Origin: Kondoa malvinella
Lineage: Eukaryota; Basidiomycota; Agaricostilbomycetes; Agaricostilbales; Kondoaceae
Direction of reading: 5' to 3'
Assembly (NCBI GenBank): GCA_039545315.1
Contig: BCIM01000014.1
Location: 372,001-436,000, forward strand
Length of the DNA stretch: 64,000 nt
This document shows, one piece after another, positions 34,281 through 46,054 of the stretch; position 1 is the first letter of the stretch, and each line of letters opens with the position of its first letter. The position numbers and the translations under genes are program-made. The notes under the pieces were generated by a model, which saw only the letters and a program-made list of their open reading frames with translations, made no database searches and was not told where the DNA came from.

Positions 34281-35876
34281 TCACCGATCCTTCTTCTCCT
34301 CTTCTTTCGCATTCATGTCCTTCATCAACCTTTCCGCATTCTGTCCTTCCGCCTTCGACAAAGCAGCCAATTGTTCAGCTTCTTGTCGTTTCGCATCTTC
34401 CAGCCGTTGCGCTTGGTTCTTGTCCGATTTAGCTATTTGGTCAAACTCATCAGCGCCATGCTTTTCACCGAAAGGAGGAAAAGCATACCAATGACGGCTA
34501 ATAAAGGATCGTCCCCTTTGGCTGGCTGACGATACGAGTCCCAGTACTTGTCTGCCCAAGTGAAATACTGGCCATAGTTGCAGGTGAAATAAAGGTGATG
34601 CAAAGTGTGATGCGCTGGACCATTGATGACATTCTCTAATGGGTGGTCAACGATCATGTCCGAATCGTGGATCTGTTAGCAATTCCGGAATCTCAGTTTC
34701 AAGATTGAAATGATGGACCGGAATCAACTTACGAGGATAGTCCACAAGTTGACGAAAAGGAAAAGGCCAAGATAAACCATCTTATGTAGCGGGAAGAGGA
34801 AGATGAAGATATGGTATGGTAGCGACTGGGCGTAACCATCTAGCGGGTGGAAAGCGTGCGAAGCCCATGGTGTCGGTACTATAGACACCACCCGTCAATA
34901 AACTCTTCCCATCGAAACAAGACAGAATTGCAACTTACTGACCCACCGATGATGCGGCTTGTGTATCCTCTTGTACACTGAAGGATGATGTTCCCAACGA
35001 TGAACAAAGTATATCGCAAGATCCGTAAACCAAAGAAAGAAGGCAGCGCTAAAGATAGAATTCAGCCCATTTGCTCCCGCCACGTGCTTTTTGATAAGAT
35101 AAAAAAGACTCACCTTGCTAACAGGTAGGCGTATCCCCATGCTCCTCCTCCCCATGGTCCGTCTGCTATATTCTCATAACACATGCTCCATCCTCGCACT
35201 TCCATAATGAACCACGGTACCGTTAGAGCGGTTAGTGTTGCTGTGCATTTGCACCCCGGTAAGCTCATCATCGAGCACAGCCAGGTCACAACGCACGGAA
35301 AGCTATCAGAGACATTTTGATTTCCATTCTTACTTGACCTTTGATGAATCTCGGATGCTGCATCATTCTATGGTCGACTGCCAATGAAAACACTTTGAGC
35401 CAAAATCTTGTTTCCCGGCCAATAGAAACGCACATAGCCACTTGTACGAAGCACCAGCTATCAAAAAGTACATGATATGAATGCCAACGAGGGTAAAGAT
35501 TGTCAACTATAATAAAAGTCGCATGATTGAGCATTCGCATATCTTTTGCGTGAAAAGAAAGGCTGACAGAGACGGTCTGCCTTCGCCAATCATCTCTAGG
35601 CCAAGCAGAAACCGTAGTCCATTGTTCTGATTGGCTGTTCTGACTTAGTTGAGGGTCGGGCAACAAAGTGCCGAGGGCGGCCAGAGATGACGAGGCTGTT
35701 GTAGGTAGAGCGGATTGCAAGAATTTCAAAGTCGCAGCAGAGGCTGAAGGTAACAGTTTGTGGCCGCCTGCAGCTGCTGCTCTTTGTGCGTCTGAGAGTG
35801 GAATTCGAAGGGGCAACATCCAGGCCCAAAGTGAATCAAAGCCATGATGATCTAGGCTCTCTAATACGATGTCCAT
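34281..35876 (-). CDS. ERG3: Sterol C-5 desaturase
   Basis: ER membrane di-iron enzyme introducing the C5-6 double bond in ergosterol synthesis. Starts at 35876 ([23 protein letters not shown]), followed by a Ser/Ala-rich stretch. The histidine boxes are [14 protein letters not shown] (HX3HH), IHKPHHRWV, and [13 protein letters not shown] within [20 protein letters not shown]. Then come [18 protein letters not shown] and a hydrophobic core including [13 protein letters not shown]. The C-terminus extends about 55 residues beyond the usual end as a charged helix rich in Lys, Glu, Ala and Gln ([19 protein letters not shown] to AKEEEKKDR), stop at 34281. Several short introns. All ligand His are present. 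Confidence 0.94.
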
Positions 35877-36866
35877 GCTCTTGTACTGTATTCGTGTTCA
35901 AAGGACAGATGTGCACCAGGCCAAGCGTTTGTTTGTCAAGTCGAGGGTGGAGTTGAAAACGGGCTTTTTTCCTTTAAGTCTTTTTTCCTCTCTTGTGGCT
36001 TGACTGATAATATGTGCTGAAGAGCTGTGAGGGATGGTATATAGGTTATAGCACAGGCAGGTCGAGTCAGCAACTTGTTGTTGGTGGTGTGATTGGAGAA
36101 ACGCTTTTCCAGATTTATGGTGCGCTGACTGTCTTAGGCGGCCGAGACAACCTTGACTTCCGCGGTCAAATTGCCGAACAGCCAATTAAAGGGCGAGGTC
36201 CTTAGTAGAGCTGTGCTGAGATGTAGTGCACTGCGAAGCCCGGCCAATGCCCAGCGTTCAGTGGCGATTCGGTAAGGCGCTTCTATTTACCTGTTGTCTT
36301 CAGCTGCCTTTGCGGAACAGCACCTCAGTCTTCAAATGGCTAGAGTAGACAGACGCCTGGCTCAATGATGTACTATAATGCAAACTTAAATGACTTCTGC
36401 AAAATTCTTGGCTCGAGTTATCCGCTCTGACGAGCTTCCCGCTCCTCTATAGTGCTGATCTATCGCGACTGTGTCCTACTTCCCTGCGCTACGACTGCTG
36501 CACACGTCGAGAAAAGAGGCAGAAACGCGTCACAAAGTTGTTTTGAAATTTACACGTTGAATTGGACGCGTTTTCTGTTGAAGGCTGTTGTTGTCTTCAC
36601 AACAGAGCAGCGTGTGCTTGGCCATCAACCATCACACCCTGCTATATACATTTTTTTTGGCTACTTTGCATTCGTCCAACTCGAAAGCACTGTTCAGCGC
36701 ATTGACCTCTAATTCTGTCGAACTTACGCTCTTTTCTCGCTTCGACCACCTCTTCAAATAACAAAAGACCCATACAACAACAAGACAAGACAACACTCAC
36801 GCTCATTTACAATACTTTGATTTTCAAGGCAGGCCCTTGTACACTTTTAACCGAAAAGAAAGAAAG
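35877..36866. other. Long divergent intergenic region between ERG3 and the SH3 gene
   Basis: About 990 bp, the longest promoter-type spacer here together with 55271-56360. It contains polypyrimidine and polypurine tracts near 36720-36850, just before the start at 36867, and T-rich runs near 36650. No exon or RNA gene was recognised. The length suggests complex regulation of one or both genes. Confidence 0.5.
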
Positions 36867-38842
36867 ATGGCGCAGCACCATCACATGACGGAAATCCGAA
36901 GAAGGGCAACTTTGCACAAGCGACAACGTCCTGCAGTCACTGAAGAGGACCCAACAACTACCGTCCCTCGTGTAGGCAGACCTTTTGCAACCACAGCCGG
37001 GCCAGACGAGGTTGAAACAGCAGAAGTCGAAGAGGAAACCGAAGCGCCCCGTAGACCTTCTCGTACGTCTTGCCCTTCTTTCATTGTATTCGAAGGCTCA
37101 ATACTGTTTTGGATAGGTCCAAGGCCTACTGAAGTCGAAGAGACATCAGAAGCAATCGCTGTTGGAGCACCTACACCGGCTCAAGCTACCCAAATCACAA
37201 CTACAGACGTGGAAGAACCTCTGGTCACTGCGGCCGTGCCTACTACTGCGCCAGTTGCACCTGTAGTCACTACGAGCGAATCTTTGACCCCAGTCGCTCC
37301 CGTCGTGCCTACAACTCGCAGCAGCATACCCACAACATCGTCTATACGTACTTCCTCGACTCCTTCTTCTTCTCTTCTTCCTTCTTCTTCGCCTACATCG
37401 TCTCGTCTGCCAGTAGCATCAGCAGCAGATCGAAATGCCGCAGCAAAACAATCTGAAGATGGCGATTTCCCGACTGGAACTGTAGTTGGCGTCATTGTCG
37501 CTGTAGTAGCCGTCATTGCGCTCTTGGTCGGTTTCCTTATTTGGAGAAAGAAGCGTCGTTCGCGCAATGATGAAGGGTTAGATGCAGCCATGGGTGGATA
37601 CACGAGGGAGAAATCAACCGACAATGATTTCGGCGTCATTGGCGAGAAACCGCAAGATTACAGCATGCAAGCTATTCCTCCCAATGTTCGAAACAGTTTG
37701 CAACAAGCTGGCGCTCCATTACCTTCACCTATCGCTATGCCAGTTCAACAACGAACGTCTTGGCAACCTGCTCAACCTGGTTTCAACGCTCCTCAGCATC
37801 AACCTGGTTTCCACATGCCTCAATCTACTTCCATGCCAAACGGTTTCGCTCCTCCCAAAGCAGCAATGATGGGTTCTCCTTCTATCCGATCATCCGTCGC
37901 ATCACCTTATGGACTCGTTGCCGCTGCTGGACTTTCATCACCACCACCACAACAGCATCTAGAAGAAAACAGTCCGTTTGAAGATCCACAATGGGCAAAC
38001 AAATTGTTTACTGTTAATCGGACTTTTGAACCTTCTATGCCGGATGAATTGGTCATTTACCCCGGTGACACTGTCAGGATTTTGATGGCTTAGTGAGCAT
38101 CTCCTTATGTTGAAATCACAAGAAGCTGATTGTTTGGGTTAGCGATGACGGCTGGGTGTTGGGAGAGAATTTGAGCGCTGTTCAGGATGGTGTACCTGTT
38201 CGAGGTGTTTTCCCTAGAGACTGGTGAGTATCCGTGTCTCTAATGATCAATTGCAATATTGACTAATGCGGAACTTGCAGCGTCGAAGACTCGGTCGAAG
38301 CTCAGCCTCAACAACAGATGCAAATGGATGAAAACGTGCCTCTTCAGCAAGAGTCTACCCTCACTCGCGCGCCTACTCTACCTCCTCTCAATCTAGGCCG
38401 CGAATCTCAATCGTTCCAAACTTCCATGGCACCCAACCGCCAATCCATCGCTTCCGTCGCTCCTTCGACCGTTGACCGCCAATCCATGATTGACAACCGG
38501 CAATCAACGAGCACCGTACCTACACCAAACAACCGTTCTTCCATTGTCAGCATGCACCAACAACATTTGCAACGTCAATCACGTCAATCCCTCGCTCCTG
38601 TTATTGCGATAGAAGAAGAACCCCATACTTCAGAAGGACACCTAAGCACTTCATCAAGCCTCAATGGCGCTATTGATCGATTCCCCAACACGCCTTCGAG
38701 GCAATTAACGCCTGTAGTAGAAAATGACGGCGCTTCGACCAGGAGTTTAAAGAGGACTAGCTCGTTGATGGCTAGCAAAGATCAGGATTTGTTTGCGCAA
38801 CTAGGTCAAGTCATGCAGGGTGATTTGGACGAAACCAAGTGA
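36867..38842 (+). CDS. Single-pass membrane protein with a cytoplasmic SH3 domain (Fus1-like architecture)
   Basis: Extracellular Thr/Val/Pro-rich segment of about 180 residues, probably O-glycosylated. One TM helix, TGTVVGVIVAVVAVIALLVGFLIW, is followed by RKKRRSR. A long Gln/Pro/Ser-rich linker leads to an SH3 domain: KLFTVNRTFEPSMPDELVIYPGDTVRILMAY, then DDGWVLGENL and GVPVRGVFPRDCVE, rebuilt over two introns. The ALYDY-like, DE..I..GD and DGW..G motifs are clear. A Ser-rich tail of about 180 residues ends at 38842. Domain order resembles yeast Fus1 (one TM helix, C-terminal SH3) rather than four-TM Sho1. No cleavable signal peptide is seen at the N-terminus. A role in polarity or cell fusion is inference. 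Confidence 0.82.
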
Positions 38843-39082
38843 TGAACGGGCTTGATTTGAGTGTAGATCTTCTTTTCTTTTGCTTTCTCTGTTTTCTTGT
38901 GATAGTCAATTGCATTATATGTGTCGTTCTTTCATGCTCTACTACTCATGGTTGATCATAGAATCGTGGAGATGGCGGGTGACGCGCATTGTCTCTGACG
39001 ATCTGGCCGAAATTGGATGCATTAAAGCTTGGCTCTCTCTTGCTCCACAACCGCTCTTTCTACTACTCGTTCAACCGAGTCA

Positions 39083-40427
39083 ATGGCCGCCTTCTTACAG
39101 AATGCCAGCAAGACGCACAGGCTCACCGGTCTCGCTGTCATCGTATTCGTATTTCTAGTCTTTGGTTACCTAGGCCAAGCAACAGTCAGCCCTGTCTCCT
39201 CTTCTGGCTCATCAAGTTCATCAGTATGGAACGCCTTGCAACGATCAGGCGTTCGAGGAGGGAAATTCTCGACGCCTTCAACAGCTTGGAAGGTCGAACA
39301 AGCAGAGCGGATATATCAAAAGACGGTAGACGATCGTCGTGGTCTCATCACCAAGCTTGGACCTGTCAAAGACATCCATCCCTTCCCTGGTGTCAGAGTG
39401 GATCCTTTACATCGTCTATATAGTCAGTTCAATATGTTAGATCCCGCCTTCTGTTGATTGCTCACCGTGAATGATCCAGTGTTGTGGGATTGGTTCCCTG
39501 CTTCTTGGCCTTGTCCTCATGAGCTTGAGAGAGTCGGTGTGATCGGAGACGGCGGGAAATGGGTCTGTGGGGCGGAAAGACTGGTTCAAGTGCCAAACTG
39601 CGTCATCTACTCTTTCGGCGTCGAGCAGCAATCTTCCTTCGAAGCTGCTTTCCTACGTCGGTCTGATAACTGCAAGATATGGGCATATGACTTCTCCGTC
39701 ACGCAAATTGGCCCTGAAATTCGCAATGATGCTGAATTGGCACCTCGAGTCAAATTCACTCCCTACCGCTTTGACAATGTGAACGTAGAGAAGACCAAAG
39801 ACAACCCAGAGACGCACACTCTATCGTACATCATGCGGGAAAATGGTCATGACTTTATCGATTTGCTCAAGGTCCGTCGACATCCATTTTCTTGAGGCGA
39901 CATGCTCACGAGCGCATAACAGGTGGACGTGGAAGGATCCGAGTTTGCCGTGCTTAAGCAGGTGATAGAAGAAGCCCGTGGACGACCTTTACCATTCGCA
40001 CAGCTTCAACTTGAAATTCAGTAAGTTTTCCCGTCTTCGCAGCAATACCAATGCCCCGCTAACGCCCATGCAATAGTGCTTGGTACGCGGAAAGCGATCT
40101 GTCCTTCAAAGACTACCTGGAGTGGTTTGAGCTGCTAGAATCAGCTGGTCTCCGGCCTTTCCGTAGCGAATTGAAGTGCGTTCCTTCTTGCTGCAGTACC
40201 TTCAGGTTGCTTATGGCTCTATTAGCTTCCAATCTGCGATGACTAGGTATGCTCTGCTGTAAGATGACATGCAATAAATGCTGATGTATTGTTCATAACA
40301 GGAAAGTTCCAGATGTTATCGAGATGAGCTTTGTCAACATCCGAGCTCCCTCGTATATCACCGCCGACAAAGTGAGCTGCTTGTCTGTCTACCATTCATG
40401 CAATGCTGATCACACCTCAAGGTGTAA
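39083..40427 (+). CDS. Type II membrane FkbM/methyltransferase-like protein
   Basis: Likely Golgi or ER lumenal enzyme of unknown substrate. After MAAFLQNASKTHRL comes a signal-anchor helix, TGLAVIVFVFLVFGYLG, and a Ser-rich stem. The globular part reads DWFPASWPCPHELERVGVIGDGGKWVCG, then CVIYSFGVEQQSSFE, CKIWAYDFSV, and IMRENGHDFIDLLK joined to VDVEGSEFAVLKQVI. The glycine-rich GDGGKWVCG, the YSFGVE strand and the D-DVEG-E block are typical of fungal methyltransferase-fold proteins of this kind. Later exons read FAQLQLEIH, AWYAESDLSFKDYLEWFELLESAGL and DVIEMSFVNIRAPSYITADK. The end is 40427 if the last GT-AG intron (after GCCGACAAA) is removed; reading through gives a stop about 23 bp later. 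Confidence 0.78.
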
Positions 40428-40642
40428 CGTTAAAATGCTCAAACGATGAAGACAAGAAAATTGATCGTCTTGCACTCGCATATACCTGACAGACACTCAT
40501 AGCAGACATGTACATCACGAGAAGGAGTTCATTCAGGGAAGCACACATATTGTACACTAGTCAGGATTGTTATCAAAGCATCGGTCGATATGTTTAGGCT
40601 ACATTCTCGAGACATGCCAGCATCGCTTTACATTGACTAGAT

Positions 40643-43600
40643 CTACCCTTCATTCCGTGCGAAAAAGTATGTCAGCAGCGCAACTTGCTGGTTCGACAGT
40701 CCATCCAGCATCGTAAATAAGCGAGTGTCGTCTTTCAGCATCGTGTGCGCTGCACAGATGGCTGAAACAGTTGCATGTCTCACTTCAGTATTCGAGGAGG
40801 ACATTCCCTGACATATCGGTCAGCCAAATTCAGCTATTCGTCGAGCTGGACGCACCTTGAGCAGAAGATCTCTTGTCTGAGGTACTTCCTCCTCCAATAC
40901 TTCAGCTGGTAGGCGAAGGAAGAGATGGCCAGTAGCTTTCATCGCAGCTGCAAAAGAAGCAGAAGTGCTATTGCTTGATCCGTGCTGAGTGATGTATTCA
41001 AGGAGGCTGCCACGCAGACATATGAGAGAGTATAGCGGGTCTATACGCTCCAGATAGAGGGCTAAGATTGTCCGCATACCGGCGAGCGCCTGTGAGGAAG
41101 GTTACGCGTGATCAGCAGTCATGCCGAGTTTGCATTGTCCTCCTCACCTCCCGGAAGGGATGCTCCATAGGTAAGTTGAATAGAAGAGAGAAGATGACCA
41201 TCTCTTGGCCCGAAAGCAGAGCTGTTTGATGAATGACCATGTCCTTGAGCAGCGCCAATGTTGCTACTGTCTCCGGTATAGGTGTCTGGGAAGATCTTAA
41301 GCAACACCAACTGTAGTAGATACTGCAGCTCACCTGCTGCCTCAGCGCCTCTGTTGTCGACTGAAATAATGTACTGAATAGCTTGTCTTTCTTCCAGAAG
41401 GCTTGGCTATCTTCCGAGTCTGCTGCCACTGGGTGATCCACACAAAGCCGCCGTAGCCTGTGTATTGTCAGAGACGGCAATTCGCCATTCGACAGCAATC
41501 GAAGTATTTCTTGGAGGTTCCTGATGTCTTCATCCGTTTCAATTGATATCTCCTCCGGTTGATCTTTAACTGCACAAACCTCAGACCGACTCTAATAGCA
41601 AGAAAGTCACGCACACTCTGTACTAGCCAACCACCAAGAATGCACACCAAGTTCATCGTCCACCTTTGTCGCCTTCTCTTCAGCCACAGCAGGGCTATCC
41701 TCTAGCTCTCCACCTTGTAGCTGTACATTGGCAAATCGAGATGCAAGACTCTTCATAGGTGTTTTAGGGTCTTCTTCTACTAATTCTAGTAACCGTGCAG
41801 CTGCTTGTTCAGCTTGCTCTGCTTGATCCTGCATAGCTGTAATCGCAGAAATTTCTAATCAGCATGATACTGAGATGATATTTCCTCGACCTACCCGCTT
41901 CCACCATCTGCCCATCAAAACTGGCATCCAATTCCTGTTCGGAAGAAGTAGAAGGTAACGAGCCTGACCCCAGATGAGAAGTAGCTTTCTTCGCTGTAGG
42001 TGTAGTAGGTTCCGTTTTCCTGCTCTGCAGATGCGAACGCAACTTGCTGTTTGTTACAGGTGGTGATTTCTTTATGGACGAAGCGGCTGTTGGAGGTGAT
42101 TTCCTAGAAGATGCCGAAGAACTTGATTCTGCTCTGGAACGGGAAGGAGTCTTGTTAGGTGTATCAGATGACGTGTTTGTTCGTGAGCGGGTGAAAATAG
42201 ATTGCCTAGGTGAGGGGGAACCGTTTGCAGTTTTGACGGTCGAAGCTGATGACATTCGACTATGAGGTGTTCGGGAAGGCGGAGAAGCTGCTTTTGGTGT
42301 AGGTAGAGGATCAGGTTTCGGTTCACTCTTCTTTGCTGCGATCAGAGCTCTGACGGAGGGTTTTGAAGTAGCTGCTGGTCTAGAAGTACTAGCACTGAGA
42401 CCATTGGCGCTCTTTTGCAATTGCGCTCGAGCAGAAGGATCTAGCCCATCGAGAAGCTGTTGAGCTTCTTTTGGGAATTGAGGCGCGAATATCCAATATG
42501 CTGCTCGAGAAGCTTCCCTCACGCCCGGTGTCGAATCCGCAATACCCTTTTGTAAAATCTTGACAAACAGCGCCAGACCACCGGAGGATTCGATACTGGA
42601 TTTCGCTTTCGAACCATGAGTGATTAACATGGTCTTTGTATGGACAGCAGAAGCAATTCGTGTCGATACGGTTTTCGCTTGTATGCCTTCCCAGAGTAGA
42701 TTCAGTCCTTTGTATGAATAGGAACAATGTGCAATCAGAGCACCCATAGCTACTTCTGAAGCTTGAACGACGAGCTTCTTTGTTTGTGCTGCGATTTTGA
42801 GGAGGGCGTTCAGGATGGATTCGTAGAATGGGTCGAGATGAGTTTGGAGGTGTTCAGCTAGTTCGCCTATTAGATTGCAGGTTGCTGTTGCCAGTGTTGT
42901 GCGGAGCGTCATCATCTATTGTTAAGATTAGTCGCTGATGACGTCCATTGAGAGAGGACTGACAATCTTGAGTACATTTTCCATGACTAGCTTCAATCCA
43001 GCAAGGAATGTCTCGCGATATGTAGTATGTGCATCGCTCTTCAGCATGCCTAAGAGACTAGATGAGCTATGATCCAGCTGATCCCAGATAATCTACCTCT
43101 GATGCGGTTGATATACTTGTCTCTAGCTTGCCAATTATGTTCGGTTTCTTTCCCAGAGAGAGGCTCGACCATAGCAGCAAACTCATTCTCCATATCTTTT
43201 GAGGAGCCGATCTATACACATGAAACACAGGCGTGAGCTCGATCAAGCTGAACCCACTCCCAGGCGCACGTATACAGTCTGAACAGAATCCAAAGGTGTG
43301 GCTCCGACCGAAGCGACCGAAGCAACACTCGTGGCACTCGTCGTCCTGTTCGCTTGCTGCCTTCCTTCCGGCACGCCTAAACCAACTTCTTCCTTCTGAT
43401 GAGCCAATCTCGCAATCAATTCCTCCGCTCCTCTGATATTATTCTTTTGCAGCTCTTTCCTCAAATCAGCTCTTGCAGCCTCTGGGACTTGCCGATCCGT
43501 ATAAAGCTGCACAGTAACTTCCCTTGCCGATTCTCGAACGGATGCATCTGAATCTTCCAGACAAGCAAGAAGGAAAGGCAACCATTGTCTAAGTGGTAGT

Positions 43601-44203
43601 GAAGAGTCGACTTTGCGGATATCGCGGATATAGAAAAGACATGATTCGCGCGTTCTCGCTTGTTTGGATGAGAAACCTTCTTTGACTAATGCTTCCAATT
43701 GTGTGAGCGCTGAGTCTTCAGTGATTGTGAAATTAAGGCATGTTTGAGCGGCTTGGAGCAAAGCTTGGCCTGCGAGCGTTCGTGTGCGCTTGTTTGCATC
43801 ACCGAGTTTATCAATATTGAGTTGGATTAAAGTATTGATAGCTTTGAGCAAGGACGCGTTGGTTGAGAGCAATGGCCAGAAAGGTAGAAGAGCTTCCAAG
43901 GCAGCTGTTGCAGTATGCGCGTTTGAAGAGGACAGGCCATCGCGTAAAGTGACGAGCGCTGATGCGAAAGTGTCGCTTTCTAATGGCTGTGTGCGAGAGC
44001 GCAGTTCATCGCCCAAAGTATTCACAGCCTCTGCAGTCATTGGTATCGAGCAATTGGCAACTTTGGTATCATCCAAGCTTCTTAAGTCGGTCGTCTCTTG
44101 CCAACATACCATCTCCTGCTAACGTCAACAGCTTCGCTTTGAGACCCGTACTTGGAATATCCTCGGAGCATTGGAATATCCTAGGCCGCTGCTGATCATG
44201 CAT
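40643..44203 (-). CDS. CLASP-family microtubule-associated TOG protein
   Basis: Homologue of fungal Stu1/Cls1 that binds tubulin and stabilises spindle microtubules. The start ATG at 44203 gives MHDQQRPRIFQCSEDIPSTG and joins through TLAGDEAVNTLGDEL to a HEAT/TOG array (LEALLPFWPLLSTN, QLEALVKEGFSSKQARTRESCLFYI, LPFLLACLEDSDASVRESA). A second TOG follows: EHNWQARDKYINRIRG, LRTTLATATCNLIGELAEHL, ADSTPGVREASRAAYWIFAPQFPKEAQQLLDGLDPSARAQLQ, a CLASP_N hallmark. A Ser/Pro/Arg/Lys-rich linker follows with SRTPHSR and many SXXR-like sites, then a C-terminal helical domain ending LFTMLDGLSNQQVALLTYFF. Stop at 40643. About ten introns. Its start is 80 bp from the ARG8 start. Confidence 0.9.
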
Positions 44204-44283
44204 CGCTCACTTCTTTCTGCTGCCTCAAAAGCGAGTCATGCATTTTCTTGATTGCCTCTATCAGCGTCTTATATTCTGCTTGT

Positions 44284-45990
44284 ATGTCACAGAGAGCAGC
44301 TCGAAGACCAGTTCGATCGATCCGCCATGCCTCTTCTTCCCAAGTAAGCTCCCTTGCACAGCAAGAAACCTTATCATCCTCCTGACTCGAAAAGCAGCCA
44401 AACACCTCTTACACTTCCCCTTCGCATCCAGATGAACCAGCACCGGAAGACGTAGCGACTGCCTTAGCTCGACATGCGAAAGTCACTTTAAACACTTATG
44501 CTCGACCTTCACTCATCTTACAGAAAGGCAAAGGGTGTAAAGTATGGGATACGCAAGAACGAGAGTATTTGGATATGACGGCTGGAATTGCTGTTAATGC
44601 TTTAGGTCACGCAGATGAGGGCGTAGCGAAAGTTATGGCTGATCAAGTAGGTCTCTCTTCCTCATCCACCATGAGTTCAGGGATCTAAGCAGGTAGAATA
44701 GGCACTCAAATTAGTTCACTGCTCCAACCTCTTTCATAACGAGTGGTCAGGCGAACTAGCAGACCTCATAGTCCAACGCACAAAACAACACGGCGGTCTA
44801 GGTTTCCCCGATCCTTCTTGTTCTTCCTCTGCAACCACTCATTCAACGGAACATTCTTCTGGACTCAAGGTCTTCTTTGCAAATTCCGGTACAGAAGCAA
44901 ACGAAGGTGCTTTAAAGTTCATACGTAAATTTGGGAAATCAAAAGGCGTGGAAGGCAAGAATGAGATTGTCTGTTTCACCGACGGCTTTCATGGAAGGTC
45001 GATGGGTGCTTTGAGCGCTACCAGTCAAGCTAAATATCAAGAACCGTTCGCACCGCTTGTGCCGGGCTTCAAGACGGCTAGGTTGAATGATGTAGAAAGC
45101 ATCGAGGATATCATTACGGAAAAGACTTGTGGTGTTATTGTTGAACCGATACAGGTCAGCAGATCATCTCTGTATGCGCTTCGGTGCTTACAAGGAAAAT
45201 GTCTTTGCTAACAGGGAGAAGGAGGCATCATGGAAGCGAATGAGCCATTCTTGAAAGCACTGCGGAAGAGATGTACAGACGTCGGCGCTGCTTTAGTATA
45301 TGACGAGATACAAGTAACCTCTTCTTGATCGATTTCATATCCACAGCTGATCTCTAGATAGTGCGGGCTCGGTCGAACAGGCAAACTATGGGCGCATTCA
45401 CTCTTTCCGACCGACTGCCATCCAGACATTGTCACTATGGCGAAACCTCTCGCCAATGGTTTGTGCATAGGTGCAATCCTAATGCGGGATGACATAGCAG
45501 ATGTGATCAAGCTAGGTCAGTCCATCTCTACTCTCGATATTGATCTGTTCTCATGCAAGTAGGCGACCACGGAACTACATTCGGGGGACAGCCGCTACAG
45601 ACACGAACAGCACACCACGTCTTTGGTAGAATAGCAGACTTCGCCTTCCTCGACCGCGTAGCAGAAGTAGGCGATCAACTACACGCTCGCCTGTCGAAAC
45701 TACAGAATTACTTTCCAAATCTCATCGCTGGTCCTGTTCGCGGTCGAGGCATGATCCTAGGCGTGCCATTCAAGGACCATGATCACCCTGGCAAAGTCGC
45801 CAAGCTATGTCGCGAGCGAGGGCTGCTGCTGTTGACCTGCGGAAATGGAACAATGCGTTTCGTTCCGAGCCTTACGATAACGGCTGAAGAGATGAACAAG
45901 GGTTGTGACATCTTTGAAAGCGCGCTGACGGTGTTGAGCGAAGAGGGAGCTGCGAAACAGCCACCTTCAGGGCAAATGATGAGCGACTAG
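44284..45990 (+). CDS. ARG8: Acetylornithine aminotransferase, mitochondrial
   Basis: PLP enzyme of arginine synthesis: N-acetylglutamate semialdehyde plus glutamate gives N-acetylornithine and 2-oxoglutarate. The start at 44284 gives the presequence MSQRAARRPVRSIRHASSSQ, spliced after CAA to PNTSYTSPSHPDEPAPEDV. Then come PSLILQKGKGCKVWDTQEREYLDMTAGIAVNALGH, VHCSNLFHNEWSGELA, FFANSGTEANEGALKF and TDGFHGRSMGALSAT. Further blocks are VEPIQGEGGIMEANEPFLKALRKRCTDVGA, YDEIQCGLGRTGKLWAH and IVTMAKPLANGLCIGA (the PLP lysine). HGTTFGGQPLQ and FVPSLTITAEEM complete the enzyme. Five or so introns; the C-terminus SGQMMSD ends at 45990. Appears complete. Confidence 0.95.
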
Positions 45991-46054
45991 AGCAATTTAC
46001 ACCGAATTAATGCAACCAACTATTATTACACGTGTGAACCCTGATGCTGGGTAT

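Noticed and set aside
44196..44405. Minus-strand exon-like ORF as the N-terminus of the CLASP gene
   Set aside because: It looks protein-like but overlaps the ARG8 presequence exon, and joining it to CLASP would need a 22-nt intron. The ATG at 44203 gives a coherent start.
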